Below are positions 8,721 to 17,500 of a DNA stretch of 64,000 nt, piece by piece. The DNA is from DASVBE01 sp963770375 (GTDB taxonomy: Bacteria > Actinomycetota > Actinomycetes > Streptosporangiales > Streptosporangiaceae): contig CAVYPM010000029.1 of NCBI GenBank assembly GCA_963770375.1, positions 62,001 to 126,000 on the forward strand, read 5' to 3'. A model generated the notes under the pieces. It was given only the letters and a program-made list of their open reading frames with translations. It did not search any database and was not told where the DNA came from. The position numbers and the translations under genes are program-made. Position 1 is the first letter of the stretch. Each line of letters opens with the position of its first letter.

Positions 8721-9659
8721 CTAGCCATTCACTAGCAGATATTTTGTGACCTTGCCCTTTTTGGCGTTCAGCTCCAGCACGGCGCCCTGGAGCACCCCGT
8801 CCCCGTAAACGCTGCCAGGGTTGATGGCCAGCGTCCGGCCCAGCCGCTTAATGCCCCGGCTTTCGTGGATATGTCCGTGTACGGACAGCATCGGCTGGTG
8901 CCTGTTGATGGCGTCCCGCACCGCGGTCGAGCCGACCGGCTTCATCGCCGCGCCGCCCAGCATGGGCCGCAGGTTCGCGTCCAGCTGCGGGGCCTCGTCC
9001 AGGCCGGTGCCGTACGGCGGGGCGTGGAAGTTGAAGATGGCCCGTTCCATGTCCGGGATCTGGCTGACCACGGTCTCGATCTTGGTGGCCAGCTCGTCCT
9101 CCGGGGCCTCACGGAAGGTGTCCCACGGGGTCGGGTTGACCCAGCCCATCGAGACCAGGTGGAAGCCGTCCAGGTCGAGCATCCGGCCCTCGCCGAAGCT
9201 GACGCTGGAGGCGGCGTCGATGATGTCGTCGATCTCCCAGATGTCGTCGTTGCCGCCGTTGAGGATGCACGGGAGATCGTGGCCGGCCAGCTTGCCGTCG
9301 GCCATGTCCATCCACTGGTCCAGCGACTTGACCATCTCCTGGGAGAACCGGCGGTCGATGGCGCCTTCCACGGCGCTCAGCTCCGCCAGCTCGTCCGGGG
9401 TGACGATGGCCGGGTAGGACCCCGTGTTGCGGATCTTCCGCTGGATCTCCGACAGCTCCGCCTCGGTTTCCATGCGGATGGCCTGGCCGCGCACCGTGGT
9501 CTGCCAGTACCCGGTGTGCGCGGTGATGGGGATCATCACCTTCCCGGTGACATCCCCGCCGAGTACCACCACGTCGGCTTTGTAGAACGCGGCGGCGTTA
9601 AGGAACTTCCGCCAGCAGATCTCGGAGCCGTGAATATCGGTGGCGAAGAAGACCCTCAT
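8721..9659 (-). CDS. Metallophosphoesterase (calcineurin-like)
   Basis: A 312-residue calcineurin-like phosphoesterase. The start at 9659 is chosen because DIHG (residues 8-11, the D-x-H motif) then sits at the usual place near the N-terminus. Further metal motifs are GGDV near residue 35, GGNDD near residue 151 (the family normally has G-N-H-D/E; here N-D-D), FNFHAPP near residue 225 and VHGHIHES near residue 278 (G-H-x-H). All five blocks are present, so it should bind two metals. The substrate is unknown. It stands alone, with a symmetric site upstream at 9691-9714. Confidence 0.88.
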   Translation of the reverse strand: MRVFFATDIHGSEICWRKFLNAAAFYKADVVVLGGDVTGKVMIPITAHTGYWQTTVRGQAIRMETEAELSEIQRKIRNTGSYPAIVTPDELAELSAVEGAIDRRFSQEMVKSLDQWMDMADGKLAGHDLPCILNGGNDDIWEIDDIIDAASSVSFGEGRMLDLDGFHLVSMGWVNPTPWDTFREAPEDELATKIETVVSQIPDMERAIFNFHAPPYGTGLDEAPQLDANLRPMLGGAAMKPVGSTAVRDAINRHQPMLSVHGHIHESRGIKRLGRTLAINPGSVYGDGVLQGAVLELNAKKGKVTKYLLVNG

Positions 9660-9690
9660 GCGACCACCACACCCTTTGCCGCGCTCTCTG

Positions 9691-9714
9691 TGCAACGGTG
9701 TAGCACCCATTGCA
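9691..9714. promoter_or_regulatory. Imperfect palindrome upstream of the metallophosphoesterase
   Basis: TGCAAcGGTG-tag-CACCcaTTGCA: two arms read towards a three-base centre, with one base of length difference between arms. It lies 32-55 bases before the start codon, so an operator or promoter-overlapping site is possible. No known regulator consensus is matched. Confidence 0.4.
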
Positions 9715-9760
9715 ACCGGGCGTCAAGCATATGTACCAGCGGAGATGCCGCGGGGCAGGT

Positions 9761-10558
9761 TCAGTGATCCACCTCTTCAGGCAGCTCGTACCAGCGGACC
9801 CGGTCGCCCACGTTCGACCGCAGCTTCCACTTGACCGACTTGGGCGCGGCGGCCGCGATCTCGGCCAGCCGCTCGGCCTGCGCCACCGGGCTGAACGGCG
9901 GATCCGGCGGGATGAGCTGCGGGCTGGCCGCGGCCAGCGCGGGCAGCTTGGCCAGGTTCCCGGTCACCGTGCGCCACCAGCCCCAGTCCGCGCCGAGCAG
10001 CTTGGCGAACCGGTCCGCGTCCAGCACCGGGCCGCCGTTGGCCGCCGCCCCGCCCTCGCTGACCGGCACGCCGGCCAGCAGCTGCAGGGTGTCGCGCACG
10101 TCCTTCTCGTTCAGCTCGACGATCTGCAGCTTGGACAGCAGCACGTCGATCGCGTCCACGGTCAGCGGCAGCCGCCCGAACGCGGGCCGGAAGTCCAGCG
10201 TGTGGCACATGGTCAGGCGGTCGACCATGACGTCGATGGGCCGGCCGGACGGCGCGTTGAAGTACATCTGCCGGTCGCCGTTGAGGTTGTTGAACCGGCG
10301 GTCCGGGGTGCACCCGGCCCGCTCCAGGTAGGCCATGACGTCCTTGCGGCCCTTGGACAGGCAGGCGAAGTCGATGTCCTGGCCGGCCCGCAGCCGGGGC
10401 GGGAAGGCCGGGCAGATGACCCGGATCGCCAGGCCGCCGAGCAGTTTGAGGCCGAGCCCGGCGTCCGCGGCGCCCTGGGCCAGGGTCAGGGCTTCGGGCA
10501 GCGGGTCGTCCGCGGGGCCGGCCGCAGCGGCGGGTCCATCCGGTATCTGAGTGCTCAC
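9761..10558 (-). CDS. Nucleotidyltransferase-like protein (AbiEii/MNT-type fold)
   Basis: A 265-residue protein starting at a GTG with GAGGAG five bases upstream. Near residue 36 it has LKLLGGLAIRV, followed about 17 residues later by AGQDIDFAC. This is the G-G-x-A ... D-x-D pattern of minimal nucleotidyltransferases such as AbiEii-type or KNTase-like folds. A second acidic segment (GRPIDVMVDRL) is near residue 101. The rest is helical. No toxin-antitoxin partner is visible: its neighbours are the phosphoesterase and a divergent IclR gene. Substrate unknown; a bifunctional role in tRNA or protein nucleotidylation cannot be told from sequence. Confidence 0.7.
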   Translation of the reverse strand: MSTQIPDGPAAAAGPADDPLPEALTLAQGAADAGLGLKLLGGLAIRVICPAFPPRLRAGQDIDFACLSKGRKDVMAYLERAGCTPDRRFNNLNGDRQMYFNAPSGRPIDVMVDRLTMCHTLDFRPAFGRLPLTVDAIDVLLSKLQIVELNEKDVRDTLQLLAGVPVSEGGAAANGGPVLDADRFAKLLGADWGWWRTVTGNLAKLPALAAASPQLIPPDPPFSPVAQAERLAEIAAAAPKSVKWKLRSNVGDRVRWYELPEEVDH

Positions 10559-10678
10559 GGTCGCTCCTCGGGCGTGGCCTGGCCCCGGGGCACGGCACCA
10601 GGGAGAACGGCACCAGGGGCGCGACGACACAATAGCGCCCGGTTGACGGGCTGCGGAGAGCGTCGTCATCCTGGTTGC

Positions 10679-11404
10679 GTGACCCAGCCCGACGTTGCTG
10701 CGGCTGCAACCTACCAATCGGCGGAGCGGGCACTCGCCCTGCTCAGCAGCTTCGACGAGAGCCGCACCGAGATCGGCGTGACCGAGATGGCGGAGTCCCT
10801 CGGGGTGCACAAGTCCACCGCGTCCCGCCTGGCGGCCGCGCTGGAACGGGCCGGCTTCCTGGCCCGCAGCGGCCGCCGCTACCGGCTCGGCGCCGAGCTG
10901 ATCCGGCTCGGCACGCTGGCCGCGGGCAGCTTCGACGTCGTCGCCAGAATGCACGCCGCGATGGAGAAGCTCGCCGCCAGGACCGGGGAGACGGTGAACC
11001 TGGCCGTGCCGTCCGGGGACGGCATCCTGAACGTGGCCGAGATCCCCAGCAGCTACATCCTGAGCTGCTCGGCCGGCTGGACCGGGCGGCGCACCAAACC
11101 GCACGCGGTGGCCAACGGCAAGGTGCTGATGGCCTACCGGGCCATCGCGGTCCCGGCGGACCTGGAGCGGTACACGGCCCGGACCATCACCAGCCCGGCG
11201 GAGCTGCGGGCCGAGCTGGCCGCGGTGCGGCGCAACGGGTACGCGACCGCGGTGGGCGAGCTGGAGGAGGGCCTGATCGCGGTGGCGGCGCCGGTCTTCG
11301 GGGCGGGCGGGGCGTGCGTGGCCGCGCTGTCGGTGTCCGGGCCGGCGTCCCGGATGCCGCCGGAGGCGCTGCCCGCGCTCGGCCGCCTGTGCGCCGGCCC
11401 GTGA
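10679..11404 (+). CDS. IclR family transcriptional regulator
   Basis: A 241-residue IclR-type regulator. The N-terminal winged helix (residues 9-66) shows SAERALALLSSF, then GVTEMAESLGVHKSTASRLAAAL with recognition helix HKSTASR, and RYRLGAELIRLG. The C-terminal effector domain runs from residue 75 (SFDVVARMHAAMEKLA) through VNLAVPSGDG, HAVANGKVLMAY near residue 140, and GLIAVAAPVFG near residue 198. GTG is the chosen start. It is divergent from the nucleotidyltransferase-like gene and directly precedes the aldehyde dehydrogenase and amidohydrolase genes, which it may regulate. Confidence 0.93.
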   Translation: MTQPDVAAAATYQSAERALALLSSFDESRTEIGVTEMAESLGVHKSTASRLAAALERAGFLARSGRRYRLGAELIRLGTLAAGSFDVVARMHAAMEKLAARTGETVNLAVPSGDGILNVAEIPSSYILSCSAGWTGRRTKPHAVANGKVLMAYRAIAVPADLERYTARTITSPAELRAELAAVRRNGYATAVGELEEGLIAVAAPVFGAGGACVAALSVSGPASRMPPEALPALGRLCAGP

Positions 11405-11478
11405 CGCGCGGCGTCCTCACCGGCCGGACCTGGACGTGACCACGGCCCGCCGCGGCGGGCCCGGGGAGGGAGCAGACC

Positions 11479-12948
11479 GTGCGTGAGCAGCTGATGTACG
11501 TCGGCGGGCAGTGGCGCAAGGGCGGCGGTGGCACCGACACCGCGGTCAGCCCGTCCTCGGGCCAGGCGTTCGCGCAGGTGTCGCTGGGCAGCCCGGCCGA
11601 CGTGGACGACGCGGACGGCGGCCGCCGCGGCGGCCTTTCCCGGCTGGGCGGCGGCCTCCGCGTTCGACCGGGCGGCGTGCTGTGACGCGGTCGTCACGGG
11701 GATCCGGGGCCGCCGTGACGAGCTGGCCCGGGCGCTGACGGAGGACCAGGGCAAGCCGCTGGCCGAGGCCTACGACGAGGTCGACGAGCTGGCCCTGTAC
11801 TTCCGGATGGCCGGGGACGACGCCAAGCGGAACGACGGCGGCCTGCCGCCGTCGGTGTCGGCGGACCGCCGGGTCCTGGTCAGCCGGGTGCCGCTCGGCG
11901 TGGTCGCCGTGGTCAGCCCGTGGAACTGGCCGTACACGATGGGCGCCGAGCTGTTCGCGCCCGCGCTGGCCGCGGGCAACACCGTGGTCTGGGTGCCCGC
12001 GCCGAGCACCTCGGCGTGCAGCGGCCTGCTGGCCGGGGTGATCGCCGGGGCCGGGCTGCCGCCCGGGGTGTTCAGCTTCCTGCCCGGCCCGGGCCCGGTG
12101 GTCGGCGACGCGCTGGTCAGCCATCCCGGCGTCGCGGGTGTCGGCTTCGTCGGGTCGGTGGCGACCGGCGGGAAGGTGGCGGCCCGCGCCGCGGGCAAGG
12201 CCCAGATCCTGGAGCTGGGCGGGAACGGCCCGATGGTGATCCTGGCCGACGCGGACCTGGAGCTGGCCGCGGAGGCCTCGCTGGAGGCCGCGTACCAGAA
12301 CGCCGGGCAGAGCTGCACGGCCGGCGAGCGGTTCCTGGTGGAGGCCAGTGTCCGCGCCGCGTTCACCGAGGCGGTGGTGGCGGCCACCGCGGCCCGGATC
12401 CGGCTGGGCGACCCGCTGCGACCCGGCGACCACGATGGGCCCGCTGAACAACGAGGCCACCGCGGCCAAGTTCGACCGGCACGTGGCCGGCGCGGTGGCC
12501 GCCGGCGCCCGGGTGTGCTGCGGCGGCGCGCCGCTCCCCCGGCTTCCCGACCGCGCTGTACGCCGAGCCGACCGTGCTGGACGGGGTCACCCCGGGGATG
12601 GAGATCGAGCGGGAGGAGACCTTCGGCCCGGTGGTGCCGGTGGTCGAGGTGGCCTCCGCGGAGCAGGCGCTGGAGATGGCCAACGCCTCGCCGTACGGGC
12701 TGACCGCCGCGGTGTTCACCGCGGACCTGGAACGCGGGCTGGCCTTCGCCGAGCGGTGCCGGGCGGGCTGGGTGAACATCAACGCGTCCACCAACCTGTG
12801 GGAATCGCACCTGCCGTTCGGCGGCCGGGCGGGCAGCATCAGCGGCCGCGGCCGGGTCGGCGGCCGCTACCCGATGGACGCCTTCACCGAGCCGAAGACC
12901 GTGGTCTACCCGGCGCCCCGGTACCGGCGCCCGGGCACCCCGGGCTAG
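11479..12948 (+). pseudogene. Aldehyde dehydrogenase family protein, three frameshifts
   Basis: NAD(P)-dependent aldehyde dehydrogenase of about 489 residues if restored. The GTG start at 11479 reads VREQLMYVGGQW. Motifs seen in successive frames are VVSPWNWPYTMGAE (the P-W-N-x-P nucleotide-site motif), ELGGNGPMVIL (catalytic Glu), QNAGQSCTAGERF (catalytic Cys), MGPLNNE, EETFGPVVPV, and MDAFTEPKTV at the end. The frame changes near 11612, near 12420 and in the CCCCC run at 12536-12540. Each is consistent with one extra base, and the three together restore the original frame. Either several consensus errors or real decay. It follows the IclR gene by 74 bp and precedes the amidohydrolase by 17 bp. 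Confidence 0.85.
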
Positions 12949-12965
12949 GGCACAGGGCGAGCGGG

Positions 12966-14444
12966 GTGGCGGGCGGGGCGGATCTGGTCCTGCGCGGCGG
13001 GCGGGTCATCGACCCGGAGTCCGGGCTCGACGCGGCGGCGGACGTGGCGGTGACCGGCGACCGGGTGACCGCGGTCGGGGCCGGGCTGCCGCCGGGCCGG
13101 GCCGAGCTCGACGCCGCCGGCCTGGTCGTCACGGCCGGGTTCATCGACCTGCACAGCCACGTGAACGGCATCGCCGGGCTGCGGCTGCAGGCGCTGGACG
13201 GGGTGACCACCGCGCTGGAGCTGGAGGCCGGGGTCACGCCGGTGGCGGCGGCCTACGACCGCGCGGCGGCGCAGGGCCGGCCGGTCAACTACGGGTTCGC
13301 CACGTCCTGGGCGCTGGCCCGGATGGAGGCGGTGGCCGGGGTCAGCCTGGACGGCAGCCTGGCCACGTTCCTGGCCAACATCGCCCGGCCGGAGTGGCAG
13401 GGCGCGGCCACCGCAGCGCAGACCAGCGCGCTGGCGGCCCGGCTGGAGGCGGACCTGGCCGACGGCGCGCTGGGCATCGGGGTGCTGGCCGGGTACGCGC
13501 CCGGCGCGGACCCGGCCGAGTACCTCCGGGTGGCGGGCCTGGCCGCGGCGGCCGGGGCGCCCGCCTTCACGCACGCACGGGACCTGATCGAGCTGGTCCC
13601 GGACGGGCTCATCGACGGGCCCGGGGAGATCGTCCGGGCGGCCGCGGAGACCGGCGCGCAGATGCACTACTGCCACATCAACAGCACGTCGCTGCGGCAC
13701 ATCGACCGGGTGCTCGCCCTGGTCGAAGCGGCCCAGCAGGCCGGCTCGCGGGTCACCACCGAGGCCTACCCGTACGGGTCGGGGATGACCGGCATCGGCG
13801 CCGCATTCCTGTCCCCTGAGCGTCTCCCCGAGCGCGGGCTGACCCCATCGTCGCTGGTCTACGCGCCGACCGGGGAGCGGGTCGCGGACGAGGCCCGGCT
13901 GCGGGATCTGCGCCGCACCGACCCGGGCGGGCTGGTCATCATCGAGCAGATGGACGAGGCCGACCCGGCCGACCGGCGGCTGCTGATGCGCTCGCTGGCC
14001 TTCCCCGGCGGGATCGTGGCCAGCGACGCCATGCCGCTGACCTGGACCGGGACCGAGCCGGACCCGATGACCTGGCCGCTGCCCCGCGGCGCGTTCACCC
14101 ACCCGCGGACGGCCGGCACGTTCTGCCGGGCGCTGCGCCTGCTCACCGCCGGCGGCGGCCCGGTCGGCCTCCCCGAGGCGGTGGCCAAGTGCAGCCTGCT
14201 CCCCGCCCGCCTGCTGCAGGACCGGGTCCCGGCGCTGCGCCGCAAGGGCCGGGTGCAGCCCGGCGCGGACGCCGACCTGGTGGTCTTCGACCCGGCCACG
14301 GTCACCGACCAGGCCACTTACACCGACAGCACCCGCCCGTCCACCGGCATCGCGCACGTCCTGGTCAACGGCACGTTCGTGGTCAGGGACGGCCAGCTGG
14401 ACCCGGCCGTCCTGCCCGGCCGCCCGGTCCGCGCCGCAGGGTGA
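12966..14444 (+). CDS. N-acyl-D-amino acid deacylase-type amidohydrolase
   Basis: A 492-residue amidohydrolase of the D-aminoacylase/dihydroorotase-like group. It opens ADLVLRGGRVIDPES, followed by GFIDLHSHVN near residue 58 (the H-x-H metal pair). Further candidate ligands are THARD near residue 202, YCHINST near residue 237, and ASDAMPLTW near residue 355 (the Asp of the family). It ends with the usual GRVQPGADADLVVFDP segment near residue 428. D-aminoacylases hydrolyse N-acyl-D-amino acids; the exact substrate is not readable. It lies 17 bp after the aldehyde dehydrogenase and converges with the phosphotransferase with no gap. Confidence 0.82.
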   Translation: MAGGADLVLRGGRVIDPESGLDAAADVAVTGDRVTAVGAGLPPGRAELDAAGLVVTAGFIDLHSHVNGIAGLRLQALDGVTTALELEAGVTPVAAAYDRAAAQGRPVNYGFATSWALARMEAVAGVSLDGSLATFLANIARPEWQGAATAAQTSALAARLEADLADGALGIGVLAGYAPGADPAEYLRVAGLAAAAGAPAFTHARDLIELVPDGLIDGPGEIVRAAAETGAQMHYCHINSTSLRHIDRVLALVEAAQQAGSRVTTEAYPYGSGMTGIGAAFLSPERLPERGLTPSSLVYAPTGERVADEARLRDLRRTDPGGLVIIEQMDEADPADRRLLMRSLAFPGGIVASDAMPLTWTGTEPDPMTWPLPRGAFTHPRTAGTFCRALRLLTAGGGPVGLPEAVAKCSLLPARLLQDRVPALRRKGRVQPGADADLVVFDPATVTDQATYTDSTRPSTGIAHVLVNGTFVVRDGQLDPAVLPGRPVRAAG

Positions 14445-15188
14445 TCAGGCCAGGCGGGCCGCGATTGCGGGGATCCGGGTGATGAGGTCGTCCAGGGCGC
14501 GGCGGGAGATGCCTGGTTCACCGGTCTCGATCAGCGTCGCCATGCCCCGGTCGCCCGCCGCGGCCGCGGCCGGGATGAAGTCGAGCAGGAGCTTTATCCG
14601 CACCGGCACGGCGGCCAGTATCTGCCCGGCCGGCACGCTGCCGCCATAGCCTTCGGCAAGTGCGCTCAGCCGTGCGGCCGCGGCGCCCGGGCCGGTGTCG
14701 CGCCACAGCGGCACGCAGTTCCAGGCCATGAAGGCCAGCTCGAGCAGCGGCGTGCTGGGCGCGGCCAGGTCCCAGTCGAATACGCCGGTCAGCCGGTCCC
14801 CGTCGAAGCACACGTTGTACGGCGCGATGTCGTTGTGCCCGATCAGGGTCGCGCCAGGCGCAGTGGTGAACCGCCACGGCCCCGGGTGCCGGAACCCGGC
14901 CACCGCGTCGTGGAACTGCCTGGCCCACCGGGCCATCGCGATGATCTGCGGCGCGGTCGGTGCCGCCGGGCCGTAGCCGATGACGTGGCCGGGCAGGTAG
15001 GACAGGACCTCCCGGCCCTGCCCGTCGATGCCGAGCACCCGCGGAATGTGCGGCAGCCGCGGCGCCAGGTAGGCGAGCAGGGCGTGCACCGCGGGGGTCC
15101 ACGGCCCGGTCTGGCGGCGGACCGTGTCACCGGCCCTCACCACCCCGGAGTGCCCGTCGGCAAAGCGGGTCTCCGGCGGCTCGGTCAC
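14445..15188 (-). CDS. Aminoglycoside phosphotransferase (APH) family kinase
   Basis: A 247-residue member of the APH/choline-kinase fold. The catalytic loop is LIGHNDIAPYNVCFDGDR near residue 117 (H-N-D-x-x-x-x-N in place of the H-G-D-x-x-x-x-N of the family), followed by GVFDWDLAAPSTP (the D-x-D/W-D metal motif) near residue 138. The N-terminal lobe is short, with only VRAGDTVRRQTG at the place of the ATP-binding strands. The GTG start at 15188 is preferred over longer readings that run into the promoter region. Substrate unknown; resistance function should not be assumed. It is divergent from the glyoxalase-like gene across a long inverted repeat. Confidence 0.8.
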   Translation of the reverse strand: MTEPPETRFADGHSGVVRAGDTVRRQTGPWTPAVHALLAYLAPRLPHIPRVLGIDGQGREVLSYLPGHVIGYGPAAPTAPQIIAMARWARQFHDAVAGFRHPGPWRFTTAPGATLIGHNDIAPYNVCFDGDRLTGVFDWDLAAPSTPLLELAFMAWNCVPLWRDTGPGAAAARLSALAEGYGGSVPAGQILAAVPVRIKLLLDFIPAAAAAGDRGMATLIETGEPGISRRALDDLITRIPAIAARLA

Positions 15189-15216
15189 GGTTCCCCTCGG
15201 TCGCTCGCCCCGCGGG

Positions 15217-15269
15217 CGCGAGGATGTGCCATTGGGGTGGCATACCCCCCTCGATGGCACATTCTCGCG
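15217..15269. promoter_or_regulatory. Long inverted repeat between divergent genes (operator or hairpin)
   Basis: Left arm CGCGAGGATGTGCCAT (15217-15232) and right arm ATGGCACATTCTCGCG (15254-15269) pair over 16 positions with one G-T mismatch. The 21-base spacer contains a smaller inner repeat, GGGGT...ACCCC. It fills the 105-base gap between the phosphotransferase and the glyoxalase-like gene and ends 24 bases before the latter's start codon. Confidence 0.75.
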
Positions 15270-15293
15270 TGCCGGGCGGACGGAGGAGGGCTC

Positions 15294-15701
15294 ATGACGG
15301 AGCGGCCGGAGGTCAGTGAGCTGCGGCTGGTGGTGACCGCCGCGGACTACGACGAGGCGCTGCGGTTCTACCGTGACGTGCTGGGCCTGCCCGAGCGGGC
15401 GGCGTACAGCTCGCCGGGCGGGCGGGTGACGATCCTGGAGGCGGGCCGGGCCACGCTGGAACTGGCCGACCCGCCGCACGCGGCGTACATCGATGAGGTC
15501 GAGGTGGGCCGGCGGGTCGCCGGGCACATCCGGGTGGCGTTCGGCGTCCGGGACAGCGCGGCCGCGGCGCAGACGGCCGCGGACGGCGGCGCGACGGTGC
15601 TGGCCGGGCCCACCCGCACGCCGTGGAACTCGCTGAACGCCCGGCTGGACGGGCCCGCCGGCCTGCAGCTCACCCTGTTCAGCGACCTGGCGGACGGCTA
15701 G
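15294..15701 (+). CDS. Glyoxalase/VOC family protein
   Basis: A 135-residue VOC-fold protein with the two beta-alpha-beta-beta-beta modules of the glyoxalase superfamily: ELRLVVTAADYDEALRFYRDVLGL at residues 8-31 and, near residue 80, GHIRVAFGVRDSAAAA. The end GPAGLQLTLFSD carries the typical closing strand. GGAGGAGGG lies just upstream of the ATG. Potential metal ligands are few, so it may be a binding or resistance-type member rather than lactoylglutathione lyase. It overlaps the convergent GNAT gene by 4 bp. Confidence 0.85.
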   Translation: MTERPEVSELRLVVTAADYDEALRFYRDVLGLPERAAYSSPGGRVTILEAGRATLELADPPHAAYIDEVEVGRRVAGHIRVAFGVRDSAAAAQTAADGGATVLAGPTRTPWNSLNARLDGPAGLQLTLFSDLADG

Positions 15702-16234
15702 CCGGCACCAAGGTCGGAGCGGATCATCGAGTACGAGACCATGTCGCGCCAGTGGCCGTCGCGGAAGCAGGCGCCGCGCAGTATGCCCTCCCGGGTGAAG
15801 CCGGCCTTCTCCAGCGCCCGCTGCTCGGCCAGGTTGCCGGTCTCGGTCTCGGCCTCGACCCGGTTCAGCTGGGTGTGCGCGAACAGGTACTCGGCCAGCA
15901 GCCGCTGCGCCCGGGTGCCGTAGCCGCGGCCGCGGGCCCGCATCAGCAGCCCGATGCCGATGTTCCAGCAGGCTGAGGTCGGTCCCTTAGGGACCTGGTG
16001 CCAGCTGACCTCGCCGGCCAGTTCCCCGGCCGTGCCCGGGTCGCCGGCCACCACGGACAGCCGCCCGTTCCGGTCCGAGATCAGGCCGCCCTCGGCGAAG
16101 CCGCGGCGCAGCACGCCCGGGTTCAGGTAGCCGTAGAAGCCGTACACCCCGGCCTCGTCCGGATCCTTGTACAGCAGCTCGATCAGGTCGAGGTCCGCCT
16201 CGGTAACCGGCCGGAGCCAGACGCTGGGGTCCAT
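15698..16234 (-). CDS. GNAT family N-acetyltransferase (RimJ/RimL-like)
   Basis: A 178-residue acetyltransferase of the RimJ/RimL-like group (Acetyltransf_3). It begins WLRPVTEADLDLIELLY. The acetyl-CoA binding motif A is GIGLLMRARGRGYGTRAQRLL near residue 92 (R/Q-x-x-G-x-G/A as R-G-R-G-Y-G). The motif-B region ETGNLAEQRALEKAGFTREG near residue 135 contains the N...A...K-x-G-F signature. Substrate unknown: either a small amine or a protein N-terminus. It is followed upstream by a second, unrelated GNAT gene on the same strand. Confidence 0.9.
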   Translation of the reverse strand: MDPSVWLRPVTEADLDLIELLYKDPDEAGVYGFYGYLNPGVLRRGFAEGGLISDRNGRLSVVAGDPGTAGELAGEVSWHQVPKGPTSACWNIGIGLLMRARGRGYGTRAQRLLAEYLFAHTQLNRVEAETETGNLAEQRALEKAGFTREGILRGACFRDGHWRDMVSYSMIRSDLGAG

Positions 16235-16243
16235 CGGCCGAGC

Positions 16244-16873
16244 CTAGCGGCCTGCCGCTGGCGGCCCCGGCGGCGCCAGATCCCGGCGCATCACGACCCG
16301 GGTCGGGGACCGGCGCACCACCTCGCGGAAGCCGGCCTGCTCGTACAGGCTGCGGGAGCCGAAGAACATGAAGTCGTCGTGGCTGCGCTCCGGCTTGTCG
16401 ACCGGGTACGCCTCGATCAGGCCGGCGCCCTGCTCGCGGGCCCAGCTCAGGGCCGCGGCCAGCAGCATGTGCTGCAGCCCCTGCCCGCGGTAGGGCCGGG
16501 CCACGTAGCTGCACACGACCGACCACACCGGCTGGTCGTCGACTGGTTTCATGACCGGTGAGCGGCGCAGCTTGAGGTAATCCTCGCGCGGGCCGAGGCT
16601 GATCCACCCGGCCGGGCGCCCGCCGGAGTAGCCGATCAGCCCCGGCACCGTGCCGCCGCCGACGAGGCCGCGCAGCGCCCGCTTGTTCGCGGCCTTGATA
16701 TCCGGCGCCGACCCGGCCGGCGGCCGGCCGGTCCGCCGGTAGAACATGCACCAGCAGCCGCGGACGATCGAGCCGCCCGGCAGCCCGAACAGCTCCTCCA
16801 GGTCCGCCCAGGTCCCCTCGGTCAGCGGCCGGGTCGTGAAATCCCCGGCCCCGCCGTCCCGCGCAGAAGGCAT
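16244..16873 (-). CDS. GNAT family N-acetyltransferase
   Basis: A 209-residue acetyltransferase. The start at 16873 is chosen because residues before it are low-complexity and would overlap the divergent gene's upstream region. An N-terminal segment GCWCMFYRRTGRPP holds a Cys-rich motif seen in a subgroup of actinobacterial GNATs. The core reads VCSYVARPYRGQGLQHMLLAAAL near residue 120 (the R-G-x-G-L acetyl-CoA loop), then GAGLIEAYPVD, and SRSLYEQAGFREV near residue 176. It ends 9 bp before the start of the next GNAT gene, so they are likely co-transcribed. Confidence 0.85.
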   Translation of the reverse strand: MPSARDGGAGDFTTRPLTEGTWADLEELFGLPGGSIVRGCWCMFYRRTGRPPAGSAPDIKAANKRALRGLVGGGTVPGLIGYSGGRPAGWISLGPREDYLKLRRSPVMKPVDDQPVWSVVCSYVARPYRGQGLQHMLLAAALSWAREQGAGLIEAYPVDKPERSHDDFMFFGSRSLYEQAGFREVVRRSPTRVVMRRDLAPPGPPAAGR

Positions 16874-16929
16874 GCGGTCAGTCAACCACCGCCCGCCGTC
16901 AGACCCGGAAACCGTGCGATCATCGGGCG

Positions 16930-17376
16930 ATGGCAGAGGGGGCAATGACCTGGGCTGAAGTGGCGGCCCGGCTGGCCGGGGCGCGGACCTACTGGCTGGG
17001 CACGGTGACGCCGTCCGGGGCGCCGCACGCGGCCCCGGTGTGGGGGACGGTGCACGACGGGACGCTGTACCTGTACTCCGAACGGCGGACCGCCAAGGCC
17101 AGGAACCTGGCCGCGAACCCGCGGGTGGTGGTGCACCTAGGGAGCGGCGAGGACGTGCTGATCGTGCACGGCACCGTAGCGGACCTCGGCGTTCCTGCCG
17201 ACGTCCCCGGGGTGGTGGCCGCGCTGTCGGCGAAGTACACCTGGCCGGAGGACCAGCAGTTCCTGCCCGCCAGCGACCCGGACTTCGATGTCGTCTGGGC
17301 GGTGCGGCCGCGGTCCGCGCTGGCGTGGCGGCTGGTGGACTACGACGGTTCGCAGCGCCGCTGGACGGCCGGGTAG
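16930..17376 (+). CDS. Pyridoxamine 5'-phosphate oxidase-fold (FMN/F420-binding) protein
   Basis: A 148-residue split-barrel flavin or F420-binding protein. Key segments are YWLGTVTPSGAPHAAPVWGTVHDGTLYLYS (residues 21-50, split-barrel strands 1-3), then RTAKARNLAANPRVVVHLGSG, which matches the S-x-K-x-R-N-L-x-x-x-P pattern of the family. The end WRLVDYDGSQRRW is also typical (R-W). These proteins oxidise or reduce small substrates, or degrade haem. The substrate is not readable. It stands alone between the GNAT pair and the sigma-factor operon. Confidence 0.85.
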   Translation: MAEGAMTWAEVAARLAGARTYWLGTVTPSGAPHAAPVWGTVHDGTLYLYSERRTAKARNLAANPRVVVHLGSGEDVLIVHGTVADLGVPADVPGVVAALSAKYTWPEDQQFLPASDPDFDVVWAVRPRSALAWRLVDYDGSQRRWTAG

Positions 17377-17500
17377 CGGAATTTCCGGTGGCTCATGCAG
17401 TCGCCGGCACCCTGCTGGTGCTCTTATCAGATGTGAAGGCGCAGCAGGCCGCCACCGGATCGCCGGGCATCCGGGGTGGGCCGGTGCGACGGGAGACGGC

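Noticed and set aside
14445..15188. Aminoglycoside resistance call for the APH-fold kinase
   Set aside because: The fold alone does not indicate the substrate, the catalytic loop reads H-N-D rather than H-G-D, and the gene sits beside a glyoxalase-fold gene with no resistance context.
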